Positions 1-7,970 of a stretch of DNA of 12,034 bases are shown here, piece after piece. Every line of letters starts with the position of its first letter. Position 1 is the stretch's first letter. The notes under the pieces are model-generated. The model saw only the letters and a list, made by a program, of their open reading frames with translations. It made no database searches and had not been told where the DNA came from. Source of the DNA: Nitrospirota bacterium (GTDB taxonomy: Bacteria > Nitrospirota > Nitrospiria > Nitrospirales > Nitrospiraceae). A program made the translations under genes and the position numbers. Location: assembly GCA_016201805.1 (NCBI GenBank), contig JACQCB010000136.1, forward strand, positions 1 through 12,034, written 5' to 3'.

Positions 1-1
1 A

Positions 2-912
<911 letters not shown>

Positions 913-913
<1 letters not shown>

Positions 914-1851
914 TGTTCCTCCGTCGGGTTGCATTCGGCTGTCTGCTGCTGATCTCCACGGCCTGCGCCCAACTGCCCAGGCCCTATCTCCCGTCCGAAC
1001 CCGATCCCCATTATTTTCTCTACCAGGATCACATCCGGATCTATTATGAGGATGTTGGACAGGGCGAGCCGCTGATCCTGTTGCACGGCTTCGGTGAAAC
1101 GCACGCCACCTGGGGGAGGCTGGCGCCGCAGCTCGCCCGCCGGTATCGGGTGATCAGCGTTGATCTCAAAGGGATGGGTTTCTCCGACAAGCCGGACGAC
1201 GGCCGCTATCGTGTGGCCGATCAGGCGGCGATCATCGACGCGCTGGCCGACGAATTGCGGCTCAAGGACGTCACGCTGATCGGCCACTCGCTGGGCGGCG
1301 GCGTGGCGTTGATGACGGCGTTGCTGTGGCAGGAGCGGGAGAGTCCGAGACTGAAACGATTGGTCCTCATCGACAGCGCCGGGATTTCGGATAAGCCGCC
1401 CCATCTGATTTCGCTGCTCCGCTGGCCCGTCTTCGGCCCGTTGATGTTCCATCTGGCCAATCCGACCGTCATTGTAAAGCAGATTTTCAGGGGCAATTAT
1501 GCCGACCCGAATCTGGTGAGTCCCGAGCTGGTCGAGGCCTACGCCCGGTCGATGCAGGCGCCCGGCGGCCGATCGGCGCTGATCATGACGGCGCGGCAGG
1601 TCATCCCGGAGAATTTCGCGGAGCTGGTTGCGCGCTACCGGTCGCTGGAGGCGCCGGCGCTGGTGATCTGGTGCCGCAAGGACCGGATCCTGCCCGTCTC
1701 AGACGCGGGAAAATTCCGCGACGCGCTCCCGCGCGCGGACGTACGGCTCATGGACGGCTGCGGCCATTCCCCTCAGGAAGAGCGGCCGGCTGAGACGCTG
1801 CGGGCGATTGAACGGTTTCTCGAAAAAGGGGACAGGCTACTTTTTCACTGA
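913..1851 (+). CDS. Exported alpha/beta hydrolase (possible lipoprotein)
   Basis: A 312-aa alpha/beta-hydrolase-fold enzyme of the esterase/C-C hydrolase type. I chose the GTG at 913 because it overlaps the upstream stop (TAGTG) and puts a signal peptide directly at the N-terminus (MFLRR, then a hydrophobic run to ISTACAQ). A longer reading from the GTG at 817 only adds residues overlapping the deacetylase. The Cys18 context fits a relaxed lipobox, but ACA|Q also fits signal peptidase I, so lipoprotein versus soluble periplasmic protein is undecided. Catalytic set in this numbering: oxyanion HG at 58-59, nucleophile Ser126 in GHSLGGG, Asp257 in CRKDRILP, His285 in GHSPQEERP. The substrate is unknown. 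The last residues (about KGDRLLFH) are encoded by the inverted repeat at 1823-1904, so the original C-terminus was probably different. Confidence 0.88.
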
Positions 1852-1904
1852 CTGGTTGCGCAGAAGCAGATTACCCACGGGAAAAAGTAGCCTGTCCCCT
1901 TTTT
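1823..1904. repeat. 24-bp perfect inverted repeat between convergent genes
   Basis: Arms at 1823-1846 and 1881-1904 are exact reverse complements over 24 bases; each has a core reading GGGGACAGGCTAC on one strand, flanked by A and T runs. The spacer is 34 nt. The left arm is inside the 3' end of the hydrolase gene and the right arm contains the first two bases of the minus-strand MFS stop codon. A transcript from either side would form a long stem ending in a U run, so a bidirectional terminator role is plausible. The motif also looks like a dispersed REP-type or palindromic element found between genes in environmental bacteria; that identification is from memory and not shown here. No transposase gene is present nearby. 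Confidence 0.85.
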
Positions 1905-3099
1905 AATGAGTGCGCAGCGGCCACAGCCATAACATCGCGGCCAGAGCGATGACGGCGCCCATGCCGAACGCGGCCGGATCGCCGAATCGCTGCCAGACCC
2001 AGCCGAAGAGTAACGACGCAGGCAGCGCGCCGATGCCGATGGCCAGATGGTACAGGCCGAAGGCCGATCCCCGCAGCCGTTCCGGCGCGAGATCGGCGAT
2101 CAACGCCTTCTCCACCCCCTCGGTCAAGCCGAAGTAGAGACCGTAGACGAGAAACAGCCCCCACGCCTGCCAGGCCGCATCCGCCAGGGCAAAGCCGCAA
2201 TAGGTGAGCACATAGACGCCCCAGCCGGCGACGATCATCCCTTTCCGCCCGAGCCGGTCCGAGAGGATGCCGGCGGGCAACGAACTGCCCATTTTGACCA
2301 GGTGGAGCGCCATCCACAGCAAGGGAATGAGCGCAATCGGCACACCCAGTTGTTGGGCCTTGAGCAACAGAAAGACGTCACTGGAATTGCCGAGCGTGAA
2401 GAGCAGGAGGATCAGCGTGAAGCGGCGCAGGGTCGACGGCATCTCCCGCCAGGCCGCGGCGATGTGCAAGGGCTCCCGACGAGTTGGCGCGGCGGCTGTT
2501 GGGAGGTCGCGCACCCCGGCCACAAGCAGGCCGAGCGCCAGCAGACCGGGAATGAGCGACAGGAGAAAGATCGCGCCGTACTGACCGGGCAGCGCCGTCA
2601 GGGCCAGTGTGGCCAGTAACGGCCCGGCCACTGCGCCGGCATGATCGGCCGCCCGATGGAACCCGAAGGCCTTCCCCCATGACGTCTGCGGCGTGCTCTC
2701 GGCAATCAGCGCGTCGCGGGGCGAGGTGCGGAGTCCCTTGCCGACGCGATCGACAAAACGGAGCAGCAGCACACCGAACCAGCTCGACGCCAGGCCGATC
2801 AACGGCCGCGTCAGGTTGGCGAGCAGATAGCCGACGACCACCCAGCGCTTCCGATGATGAACGCGATCGGAGAGATAGCCGGAAGCCAGTTTGAGGAATG
2901 AGGCGGTCGATTCGGCCACGCCTTCAATCACGCCGAGCGCCGTCGGGCCGGCGCCAAGCGTGACCGTCAGAAACAGCGGCAGCAGGGGATAGATCATCTC
3001 GGACGCGGCGTCGTTGAAAAAACTGACCGCGCCGAGCAGCAGGACGTTGGCGGACAGGCCCAGGCGCCATCGGGAGGAATTATTGTCGGGTTGAGCCAT
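1903..3099 (-). CDS. Major facilitator superfamily permease
   Basis: A 398-aa polytopic inner-membrane transporter with the two-half MFS pattern. An MFS motif A-like loop, GYLSDRVHHRKR, lies near residues 74-84, and its C-half equivalent, GILSDRLGRKG, near 277-287. The conserved stretch DRVGKGLRTSPRDALIAES is at about 117-135. About 10-12 hydrophobic segments are visible. The start at 3099 lies inside the end of the upstream gene (20-nt overlap), with no clear Shine-Dalgarno, so coupled translation is likely. This start fits the usual family start, with the first helix beginning near residue 17. The TAA stop uses bases of the inverted-repeat arm. The transported compound cannot be assigned; drug, sugar or metabolite export are all possible. 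Confidence 0.92.
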   Translation of the reverse strand: MAQPDNNSSRWRLGLSANVLLLGAVSFFNDAASEMIYPLLPLFLTVTLGAGPTALGVIEGVAESTASFLKLASGYLSDRVHHRKRWVVVGYLLANLTRPLIGLASSWFGVLLLRFVDRVGKGLRTSPRDALIAESTPQTSWGKAFGFHRAADHAGAVAGPLLATLALTALPGQYGAIFLLSLIPGLLALGLLVAGVRDLPTAAAPTRREPLHIAAAWREMPSTLRRFTLILLLFTLGNSSDVFLLLKAQQLGVPIALIPLLWMALHLVKMGSSLPAGILSDRLGRKGMIVAGWGVYVLTYCGFALADAAWQAWGLFLVYGLYFGLTEGVEKALIADLAPERLRGSAFGLYHLAIGIGALPASLLFGWVWQRFGDPAAFGMGAVIALAAMLWLWPLRTH

Positions 3100-4066
3100 C
3101 AGCGAAGGAGAGGATCGTGTGGCGGTCGATCGCCAGCAGGACGATCACGCAGAACAGCAGAACGAGCATGATCGCGAGCAGCGTGAGGGCTCTCGACGGC
3201 CGGCGCATCGGCGCATTGGCGGAGGGACGCGGCCAGATGCTCGCGTTCCACGGCCGGCAGAAGAGCTGATAGAGGACGAAGGCCTCCAGCGCAAAAGGCG
3301 GAAAACCCAGAAAACCAAGCATCGGCATCTCAAAGAGTTTCCATTCTCCGACGAACGGCACCGTATATGTCCAACGCGCGACGGCCCAGAAATTCCACAG
3401 CTCCCACAGCAGGCCGGCGATTAATCCAGCGGTTAGCAGGCGATAGGTCCGGCCCGGGTGGTTGGTTTCCCAGTCGCGAAGCAGCGACGGCGCGCCCGCG
3501 CGATAGTTGATCGGATCGATCAGCAGGGCGAAGCCGCCCCAGACCAGCGGGAAGGCGTAGCGGGGAACGAGCAGGCAGGCCAGCAGCATGAGGGCGCCTG
3601 CGGCCTGGCTGGCGAGCAGAAGGCCCGGTGTGATGCGGATGCCCGTTGCCGTTGCCCGGTCGAAGCAGCGGAAGCTGTTGAGCAACCGTTCGGTCTCGGC
3701 CAGCAGCGGGATGACCGTCGCGAATGAGATGATCGTTCCGGTCCATCGAATGAGACGGAGAGGGGGCACGTCGTGATACCACCAGTTTTCCAGACGCAGA
3801 TTGAACGCCTCAAAGATCAGCCAGATCACCGCCGATCCCAGGGCCATCAACCAGAATCGTCCGTCGATTTGCCGGCCGCTTGCCCAGATCAACGACCGGC
3901 CTTTACGCCGGAAGACGAAACCATCAACGATGAAGATGTATGACCACCAGACCAGCGGATAAAACCAGGTCAGCGCCGGCTCGAGATGAAGGAGCAGCAG
4001 CAGATGGGTGAGGAGCAGAATGACAACGGCGACGAAAGCGGAGAGGATGGGCGCCGGGCGACTCAC
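3080..4066 (-). CDS. Polytopic membrane protein with internal duplication, function unknown
   Basis: A 328-aa hydrophobic protein starting at GTG (4066), with about eight or nine membrane segments. I do not recognise a named family. Residues 37-101 and 173-237 align without gaps at an offset of 136: both start PLVW and both have D at 48/184, GR at 69-70/205-206, E at 86/222, N at 89/225, W at 96/232 and VP at 100-101/236-237. This indicates a duplicated module. The pattern of acidic and aromatic residues in helices faintly recalls lycopene-cyclase-type membrane domains, but their typical paired Glu motif is not seen, so that is only a guess. The stop overlaps the MFS start by 20 nt, so the two are probably one operon and may act together. 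The promoter should lie in 4067-4220 but I could not place it confidently. Confidence 0.8.
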   Translation of the reverse strand: MSRPAPILSAFVAVVILLLTHLLLLLHLEPALTWFYPLVWWSYIFIVDGFVFRRKGRSLIWASGRQIDGRFWLMALGSAVIWLIFEAFNLRLENWWYHDVPPLRLIRWTGTIISFATVIPLLAETERLLNSFRCFDRATATGIRITPGLLLASQAAGALMLLACLLVPRYAFPLVWGGFALLIDPINYRAGAPSLLRDWETNHPGRTYRLLTAGLIAGLLWELWNFWAVARWTYTVPFVGEWKLFEMPMLGFLGFPPFALEAFVLYQLFCRPWNASIWPRPSANAPMRRPSRALTLLAIMLVLLFCVIVLLAIDRHTILSFADGSTRQ

Positions 4067-4149
4067 CGCCGCAGCTTAGCAGGCGCGGGACCGGTTGGCA
4101 ACCGTCCAAAAGCGTGCCGGACTCGCTGTTTATTTGCAGTGTGGCATGG

Positions 4150-4185
4150 CATATAACTATATGGTTTGTTGAGATATTTTATCTC
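4150..4185. repeat. Two short AT-rich dyads in the divergent intergenic region
   Basis: The 260-bp gap between the divergent genes (4067-4326) is much more AT-rich than its surroundings from about 4120 on. It holds CATATA-AC-TATATG at 4150-4163 and GAGATA-TTT-TATCTC at 4171-4185. These may be protein-binding dyads or part of the minus-strand promoter of the membrane-protein operon. They are short enough that chance in AT-rich DNA is a real alternative. Confidence 0.4.
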
Positions 4186-4220
4186 TCATCGACAACAATG
4201 CGTTGAGTGCTTAAAAATGA

Positions 4221-4249
4221 TTGACTTTTATTTCCATGATCACTATACT
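4221..4249 (+). promoter_or_regulatory. Sigma70-type promoter of the LuxR-family regulator
   Basis: TTGACT at 4221-4226 and TATACT at 4244-4249 are separated by exactly 17 bases, a near-consensus housekeeping promoter. Transcription would start near 4256, leaving a leader of about 70 nt before the ATG at 4327. The dyad at 4267-4289 lies in this leader. Confidence 0.75.
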
Positions 4250-4266
4250 CTCCGGAATTGTTCGTG

Positions 4267-4289
4267 TCATACCCCCATTTAGGGTATGA
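4267..4289. promoter_or_regulatory. Operator-like dyad downstream of the regulator promoter
   Basis: TCATACCC, 7-nt spacer, GGGTATGA: perfect 8-bp arms. It sits at about +11 to +33 of the predicted transcript, where a bound protein would block transcription. Autorepression by the LuxR-family protein encoded next is an inference. As RNA it could instead form a small hairpin in the leader. Confidence 0.55.
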
Positions 4290-4326
4290 TTCATGCGGCT
4301 CGTAATGGTCACAGAGGGCGACCGTT

Positions 4327-4941
4327 ATGCTTGAACGCGCGACTGCCGCGGCCCGGCGGATCATCGAGGGCCGGGAAGTGCCTGGCCTGTTGTTGTTGAA
4401 CGGCAAAGGCCGATTGCTCTGCAGCAATCCGGCGGCTGATGCCCTGTTGCCTGAAATCCACCGCCAGGCCATCGTCAAACTCATCCAGCAGGCGATTCAA
4501 ACGCTGCTCGACTGCCGAGGCGATGTCATCGATGATCCGGCCGCCGCCGCTCCGTCATCCGTCCCGTTTTATCAATCAACGTTTCAATCGGGTCCCTCCA
4601 TGTTCGGTCTGCAGGCCTTTTGGGTGAATCGCCCATCGGTGGGGCATCAGTCAAATGGGCGCCAGTCCGGGGGGCGGGCTCCGCTGGTGGCCATTCTGGT
4701 CGAGCGGGTTGCGGCGGTTCGATCCGGCCGGGGGCGGGTGGAGAACGCCCGGCGCCGTTTCCAGCTTTCGCCCCGGGAGCTGGAGGTGATCCAGGCCCTG
4801 CGCATCGGGATGAGCGACAAGGAAATCGCCGTGAGTTTGGGCATCAGCTTTGACACCGTCCGGGACTACCTGAAGACCATCCGCCGCAAACTGGGCGTCT
4901 CCGCCCGCGCGGCCATCGTGAACACCGTCACCACCGCCTGA
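4327..4941 (+). CDS. PAS-like/LuxR-HTH transcriptional regulator
   Basis: A 204-aa DNA-binding regulator. The C-terminal LuxR/FixJ-type helix-turn-helix is clear: LSPRELEVIQAL at 147-158, GMSDKEIA at 161-168, and the recognition-helix region LGISFDTVRDYLKTIRRKLG at 171-190. The N-terminal part (about 18-130) begins VPGLLLLNGKGRLLCSNPAA, which resembles the first strands of a PAS sensor domain. There is no receiver Asp pocket and no recognisable acyl-homoserine-lactone-binding domain, so a ligand or redox signal is likelier than phosphorylation. The start is supported by AGAGGG about 8 nt upstream and by the promoter at 4221-4249. It is followed, in the same direction, by a palindrome and promoter leading into the LamG and SpvB/RHS genes, which makes it their probable regulator. 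Confidence 0.88.
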   Translation: MLERATAAARRIIEGREVPGLLLLNGKGRLLCSNPAADALLPEIHRQAIVKLIQQAIQTLLDCRGDVIDDPAAAAPSSVPFYQSTFQSGPSMFGLQAFWVNRPSVGHQSNGRQSGGRAPLVAILVERVAAVRSGRGRVENARRRFQLSPRELEVIQALRIGMSDKEIAVSLGISFDTVRDYLKTIRRKLGVSARAAIVNTVTTA

Positions 4942-4976
4942 CCGTTTTTCCATCCGCAAGGCCGATCGACGATATT

Positions 4977-4998
4977 AACCCACTCATTTGAGTGGGTT
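4977..4998. promoter_or_regulatory. 22-bp palindrome, probable activator site or hairpin terminator
   Basis: AACCCACTCA-TT-TGAGTGGGTT is a perfect palindrome with 10-bp arms. The inner 20 bp have the length and symmetry usual for LuxR-type boxes. Its right end overlaps the first two bases of the -35 of the promoter at 4997-5025, which centres it near -44 of the predicted start site, close to the classic -42.5 class II activator position. It could also form a 9-bp hairpin with loop ATTT ending transcription of the regulator gene, but only a poor U tract follows. Confidence 0.65.
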
Positions 4999-5025
4999 GA
5001 TTTGGCAAGATTCTTCCGCTATGCT
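4997..5025 (+). promoter_or_regulatory. Predicted sigma70-like promoter of the LamG-SpvB/RHS operon
   Basis: TTGATT at 4997-5002 and TATGCT at 5020-5025 are spaced by 17 bases. The match is good but weaker than the regulator promoter, as expected if an activator bound to the overlapping palindrome is needed. The predicted start near 5032 leaves a leader of about 180 nt before the chosen start codon at 5213. Confidence 0.6.
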
Positions 5026-5212
5026 CGGCGGGTTTGATCACCCGAGGGGCGGCCCCATGATTCGCGTCATGGTAGGGACGACAGCATCCTTTCAATCCGG
5101 TTCCAACGGCCCGGGTCTGGTATATTTCCAGCGGCGCCCAAACGCATTTTCCCCGCCACGATCACTTCAGCGATTCGAGCAGTCATCGAAGCAGTTCAGG
5201 GAGGTTCAGGCC

Positions 5213-7870
5213 ATGCGACACCAGACCGAGACACTCACGATCGTCCGCCATCAGCGGGCGGGCCGCTCATTAGCGGCCTCCCGCACGCTCTTGGTGGGGT
5301 TACTGGGTATTCTGTGCTGGAGCGCAACGCTGGCACCGGCGTGGGCGCAGAGCCCGATCGGCTGGTGGAAGCTGGACGAGACCAGCGGCACCACGGCGCT
5401 GGATTCTTCGGGAACCAGTCCTGCCAGCCCGGGCACCAACAGCAACGCGACCGTCAATCAACCCGGTCAAGTCGGCACGGCCTACTCCTTCAACGGAACG
5501 AGTGCCTATGTGGCCATTCCCAACAATGCGCCGTTGCAACTGAACAGCGGAACGGTGGAGGCCTGGATCAAAACCAGCAGTCCTGGGACCAATTACCGGG
5601 GTATTGTGGTCAAGCAGAGCGCTTATGGGTTGTTCCTGTACAACAGTCAGTTTGGGCTGTATTCATGGGGCGGTACGCCCGCCTTCCGGAACACCGGGCT
5701 GAATCTGGCCACATTGGGCGGAACGGGGCTATGGCATCATGTGGCGGCGACCTTTCAGAGTGGGGTCACCAACGGCACCATTCTCTATGTTGATGGGAGT
5801 GCGGTGCTCACCACGACCATGACCGTGTCCAATCAAACCGTGGGGGTCGCCATCGGCAACGGCGTCCCCTCAACCAGTCAGTCCCAGTATTTTAATGGGG
5901 TGATCGATGAGGTCAAGGTGTTCAGCGCCGTGCTGGCTCCCAGTGTGGTGTGCACGGAGGCGGGCAAGACATGGAATGGATCCAGTTGCGGAAGCGGTGA
6001 CACGACCCCGCCGACGATCTCGGCGGTGACGGCGGGGAGTCTCACCAACTCGGGGGCGACCATTACCTGGACGACGAACGAGGCCGCCGACACCCAGGTC
6101 GAATATGGGACGACGACGAGCTACGGGAGCAGCACGCCCCTGGTGACGACTCTGGTGACGAGCCACAGCCAGACGCTCTCCGGCCTGGCCGCCTCCACCC
6201 TGTACCACTACCGGGTCAGGAGCAAGGACGCGGCGGGGAACCTGGCGACCAGCGCCGATGCGATGTTTACGACCAGTGCGGCGGCCACCTACACAGTGAC
6301 GGTGAGCAAGGCGGGGGGCGCGGCCAGTATCGGCACGGTGACGTCCAACGTGGGCGGGATCAATTGCGGGGCGACCTGCACCTCGAGCGGGCTGGCCAGC
6401 GGCACCTCCGTGACCCTGACGGCCAGTGCCACGGGCACGTCGTATGCCTTCTCCGGCGCCTGCACGAGCAGCTCGAGCACCTGCATGTGGATCTTGGGCA
6501 GCGCAAACGCGAGCGTGACGGTGACCTTTACGGACACCCAGGCGCCCGGGCTCCCGGGGACGCCGACCTTCAGCGGGGTGACGAGCAGCGGGCTGACGGT
6601 CAGCTGGCCGGCGGCCGCGGACAACGTGGGGGTCACCGGCTACCGGCTGGAGCGGTGTCTGACCGCGTCGTGCACTTACGCGCAGATCGCGACGCCGACC
6701 ACGACGAGCTACACCGACTCGGGGCTGACGGCGAGCACGAGCTACACCTACCGGGTGCGGGCCGTGGACGCGGCGGGGAACCTGAGCGCATATTCCGGCA
6801 CCGGCACGACCTTGACCAGCGGATCCGGCACCCAGGCCTGGCAGCCCAGCGGGACGGCGGATATCGCCTATACCACGGGCAATGTCGGCATCGGGACGAC
6901 GAGTCCTTCATCCAGATTGCACGTGCTGGATAACACCAACAATGGCACCGCCCTAAAGATTGTACAGACTAATGCCACTGCCAGTAATGGATTGACCATT
7001 CAGACGCAGACAACTTCGGCCGGGGATGCTGCGCTGTATGTGACTCCAGGAGGAGGGACTATTCCGGGACTCATTGTAAGAAACAGTGGCAACGTGGGCA
7101 TCGGAACGACGGGGCCGGCAAGGAGCCTCCATGTGTACGGCACCACAGGCAATCTGCTCAAGATCGAGAATAACGGCACGGGTAATGCCGTGATGGAAAT
7201 ACAGTCGGACAACAACGCACAGACTGCGGTCAACTTCCTCGATTCGGCGGGTTCCGCGCAAGGACAGATTGCCTATTATCAGGGTACAGCAAACAACTAC
7301 ATGCGGTTTACCACCCTGGGCACGGAACGAATGCGCATTGACAGCAGCGGTAACGTCGGCATCGGCGGGGCGCCGAGTACGATAGCCACCACCAAGTTAC
7401 AGGTGACTGGTGATGCGAACTTCACCGGCACGGTGACCGGTGGCAACATTGTCGCCAATTATCAAGACGTGGCTGAATGGGTGCCGTCACCTGCGCCACT
7501 GGCCTCTGGCACCGTGGTGATCCTCGATATGGAGCACAACAACCAAGTCATCGCCTCCACCCACGCTTACGACACCAAAGTGGCGGGTGTGATCTCCGAG
7601 ATGCCCGGGTTGCTCCTGGGTGTAGCCGGAGAGAACAAGGTCAAAGTCGCCACCACGGGCCGGGTCAGGGTGAAGGTGGACGCAAGTAAGAGCGCCATCA
7701 AGGTGGGTGATTTGTTGGTGACCAGCGATAAACCTGGAGTAGCGATGGTGTCCCAGCCGGTTGATGTCAACGGTGTGTCGATGCACCGGCCCGGCACGAT
7801 TGTCGGCAAAGCTCTGGAGCCGCTGGCCGAGGGTGAAGGGGAGATTCTGGTGCTGTTGAGCTTGCAGTGA
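5213..7870 (+). CDS. Exported LamG/FN3 protein with tail-fibre-like C-terminal region
   Basis: An 885-aa secreted or surface protein. The ATG at 5213 is chosen for its strong Shine-Dalgarno (AGGGAGG at 5198-5204) and because it is followed by a signal peptide ending AWA|QS at residue 45. Approximate domains: LamG/concanavalin-like lectin fold 50-248 (starts GWWKLDETSGT, with GTVEAWIKT and WHHVAATF motifs); FN3-like 264-355 (starts TTPPTIS); a Cys-containing bacterial repeat 359-443; second FN3 446-535. Tail-fibre motifs GNVGIG follow at about 556, 626 and 713. From about 749 a C-terminal domain starts YQDVAEWVP and contains VAGVISEMPG, VKVGDLLVTS-like and GKALEPLAEGEGEI elements. This last domain resembles the module near the C-terminus of phage appendages and peptidase G2-type fibres. 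No S74 chaperone follows it. Binding to glycans or cell surfaces is likely; no enzymatic role is evident. It precedes the SpvB/RHS gene by 100 nt. Confidence 0.88.
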   Translation: MRHQTETLTIVRHQRAGRSLAASRTLLVGLLGILCWSATLAPAWAQSPIGWWKLDETSGTTALDSSGTSPASPGTNSNATVNQPGQVGTAYSFNGTSAYVAIPNNAPLQLNSGTVEAWIKTSSPGTNYRGIVVKQSAYGLFLYNSQFGLYSWGGTPAFRNTGLNLATLGGTGLWHHVAATFQSGVTNGTILYVDGSAVLTTTMTVSNQTVGVAIGNGVPSTSQSQYFNGVIDEVKVFSAVLAPSVVCTEAGKTWNGSSCGSGDTTPPTISAVTAGSLTNSGATITWTTNEAADTQVEYGTTTSYGSSTPLVTTLVTSHSQTLSGLAASTLYHYRVRSKDAAGNLATSADAMFTTSAAATYTVTVSKAGGAASIGTVTSNVGGINCGATCTSSGLASGTSVTLTASATGTSYAFSGACTSSSSTCMWILGSANASVTVTFTDTQAPGLPGTPTFSGVTSSGLTVSWPAAADNVGVTGYRLERCLTASCTYAQIATPTTTSYTDSGLTASTSYTYRVRAVDAAGNLSAYSGTGTTLTSGSGTQAWQPSGTADIAYTTGNVGIGTTSPSSRLHVLDNTNNGTALKIVQTNATASNGLTIQTQTTSAGDAALYVTPGGGTIPGLIVRNSGNVGIGTTGPARSLHVYGTTGNLLKIENNGTGNAVMEIQSDNNAQTAVNFLDSAGSAQGQIAYYQGTANNYMRFTTLGTERMRIDSSGNVGIGGAPSTIATTKLQVTGDANFTGTVTGGNIVANYQDVAEWVPSPAPLASGTVVILDMEHNNQVIASTHAYDTKVAGVISEMPGLLLGVAGENKVKVATTGRVRVKVDASKSAIKVGDLLVTSDKPGVAMVSQPVDVNGVSMHRPGTIVGKALEPLAEGEGEILVLLSLQ
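6208..6784 (+). repeat. Direct nucleotide repeat linking the two FN3 modules
   Basis: Positions 6208-6244 and 6748-6784 are near-identical over 37 bases (start CTACCGGGT; the last 19 bases, GGACGCGGCGGGGAACCTG, match exactly), 540 bp apart. They encode the conserved YRV...DAAGNL end of each FN3 domain. This suggests duplication of an FN3 module, or later homogenisation, inside the gene. Confidence 0.6.
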
Positions 7871-7970
7871 TGGAAGAAGGTTGACCAGAAATGAAATTAT
7901 GGTGCGATTGCTCAGCCATGGTTATGGGCCGCCCTCTCTTGTGTGCAAGAGTGTCCTGTTCGAGGGTGTA

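Noticed and set aside
4988..5212. Longer form of the LamG protein starting at TTG 4988
   Set aside because: The TTG lies inside the palindrome and upstream of the predicted transcription start; the start at 5213 has a strong ribosome site and a normal signal peptide.
6364..6933. 189-codon plus-strand frame inside the LamG/FN3 gene
   Set aside because: It is the shifted reading of repetitive GC-rich FN3 sequence; the peptide is His/Arg/Asp-rich low complexity and the in-frame FN3 domains explain the region.
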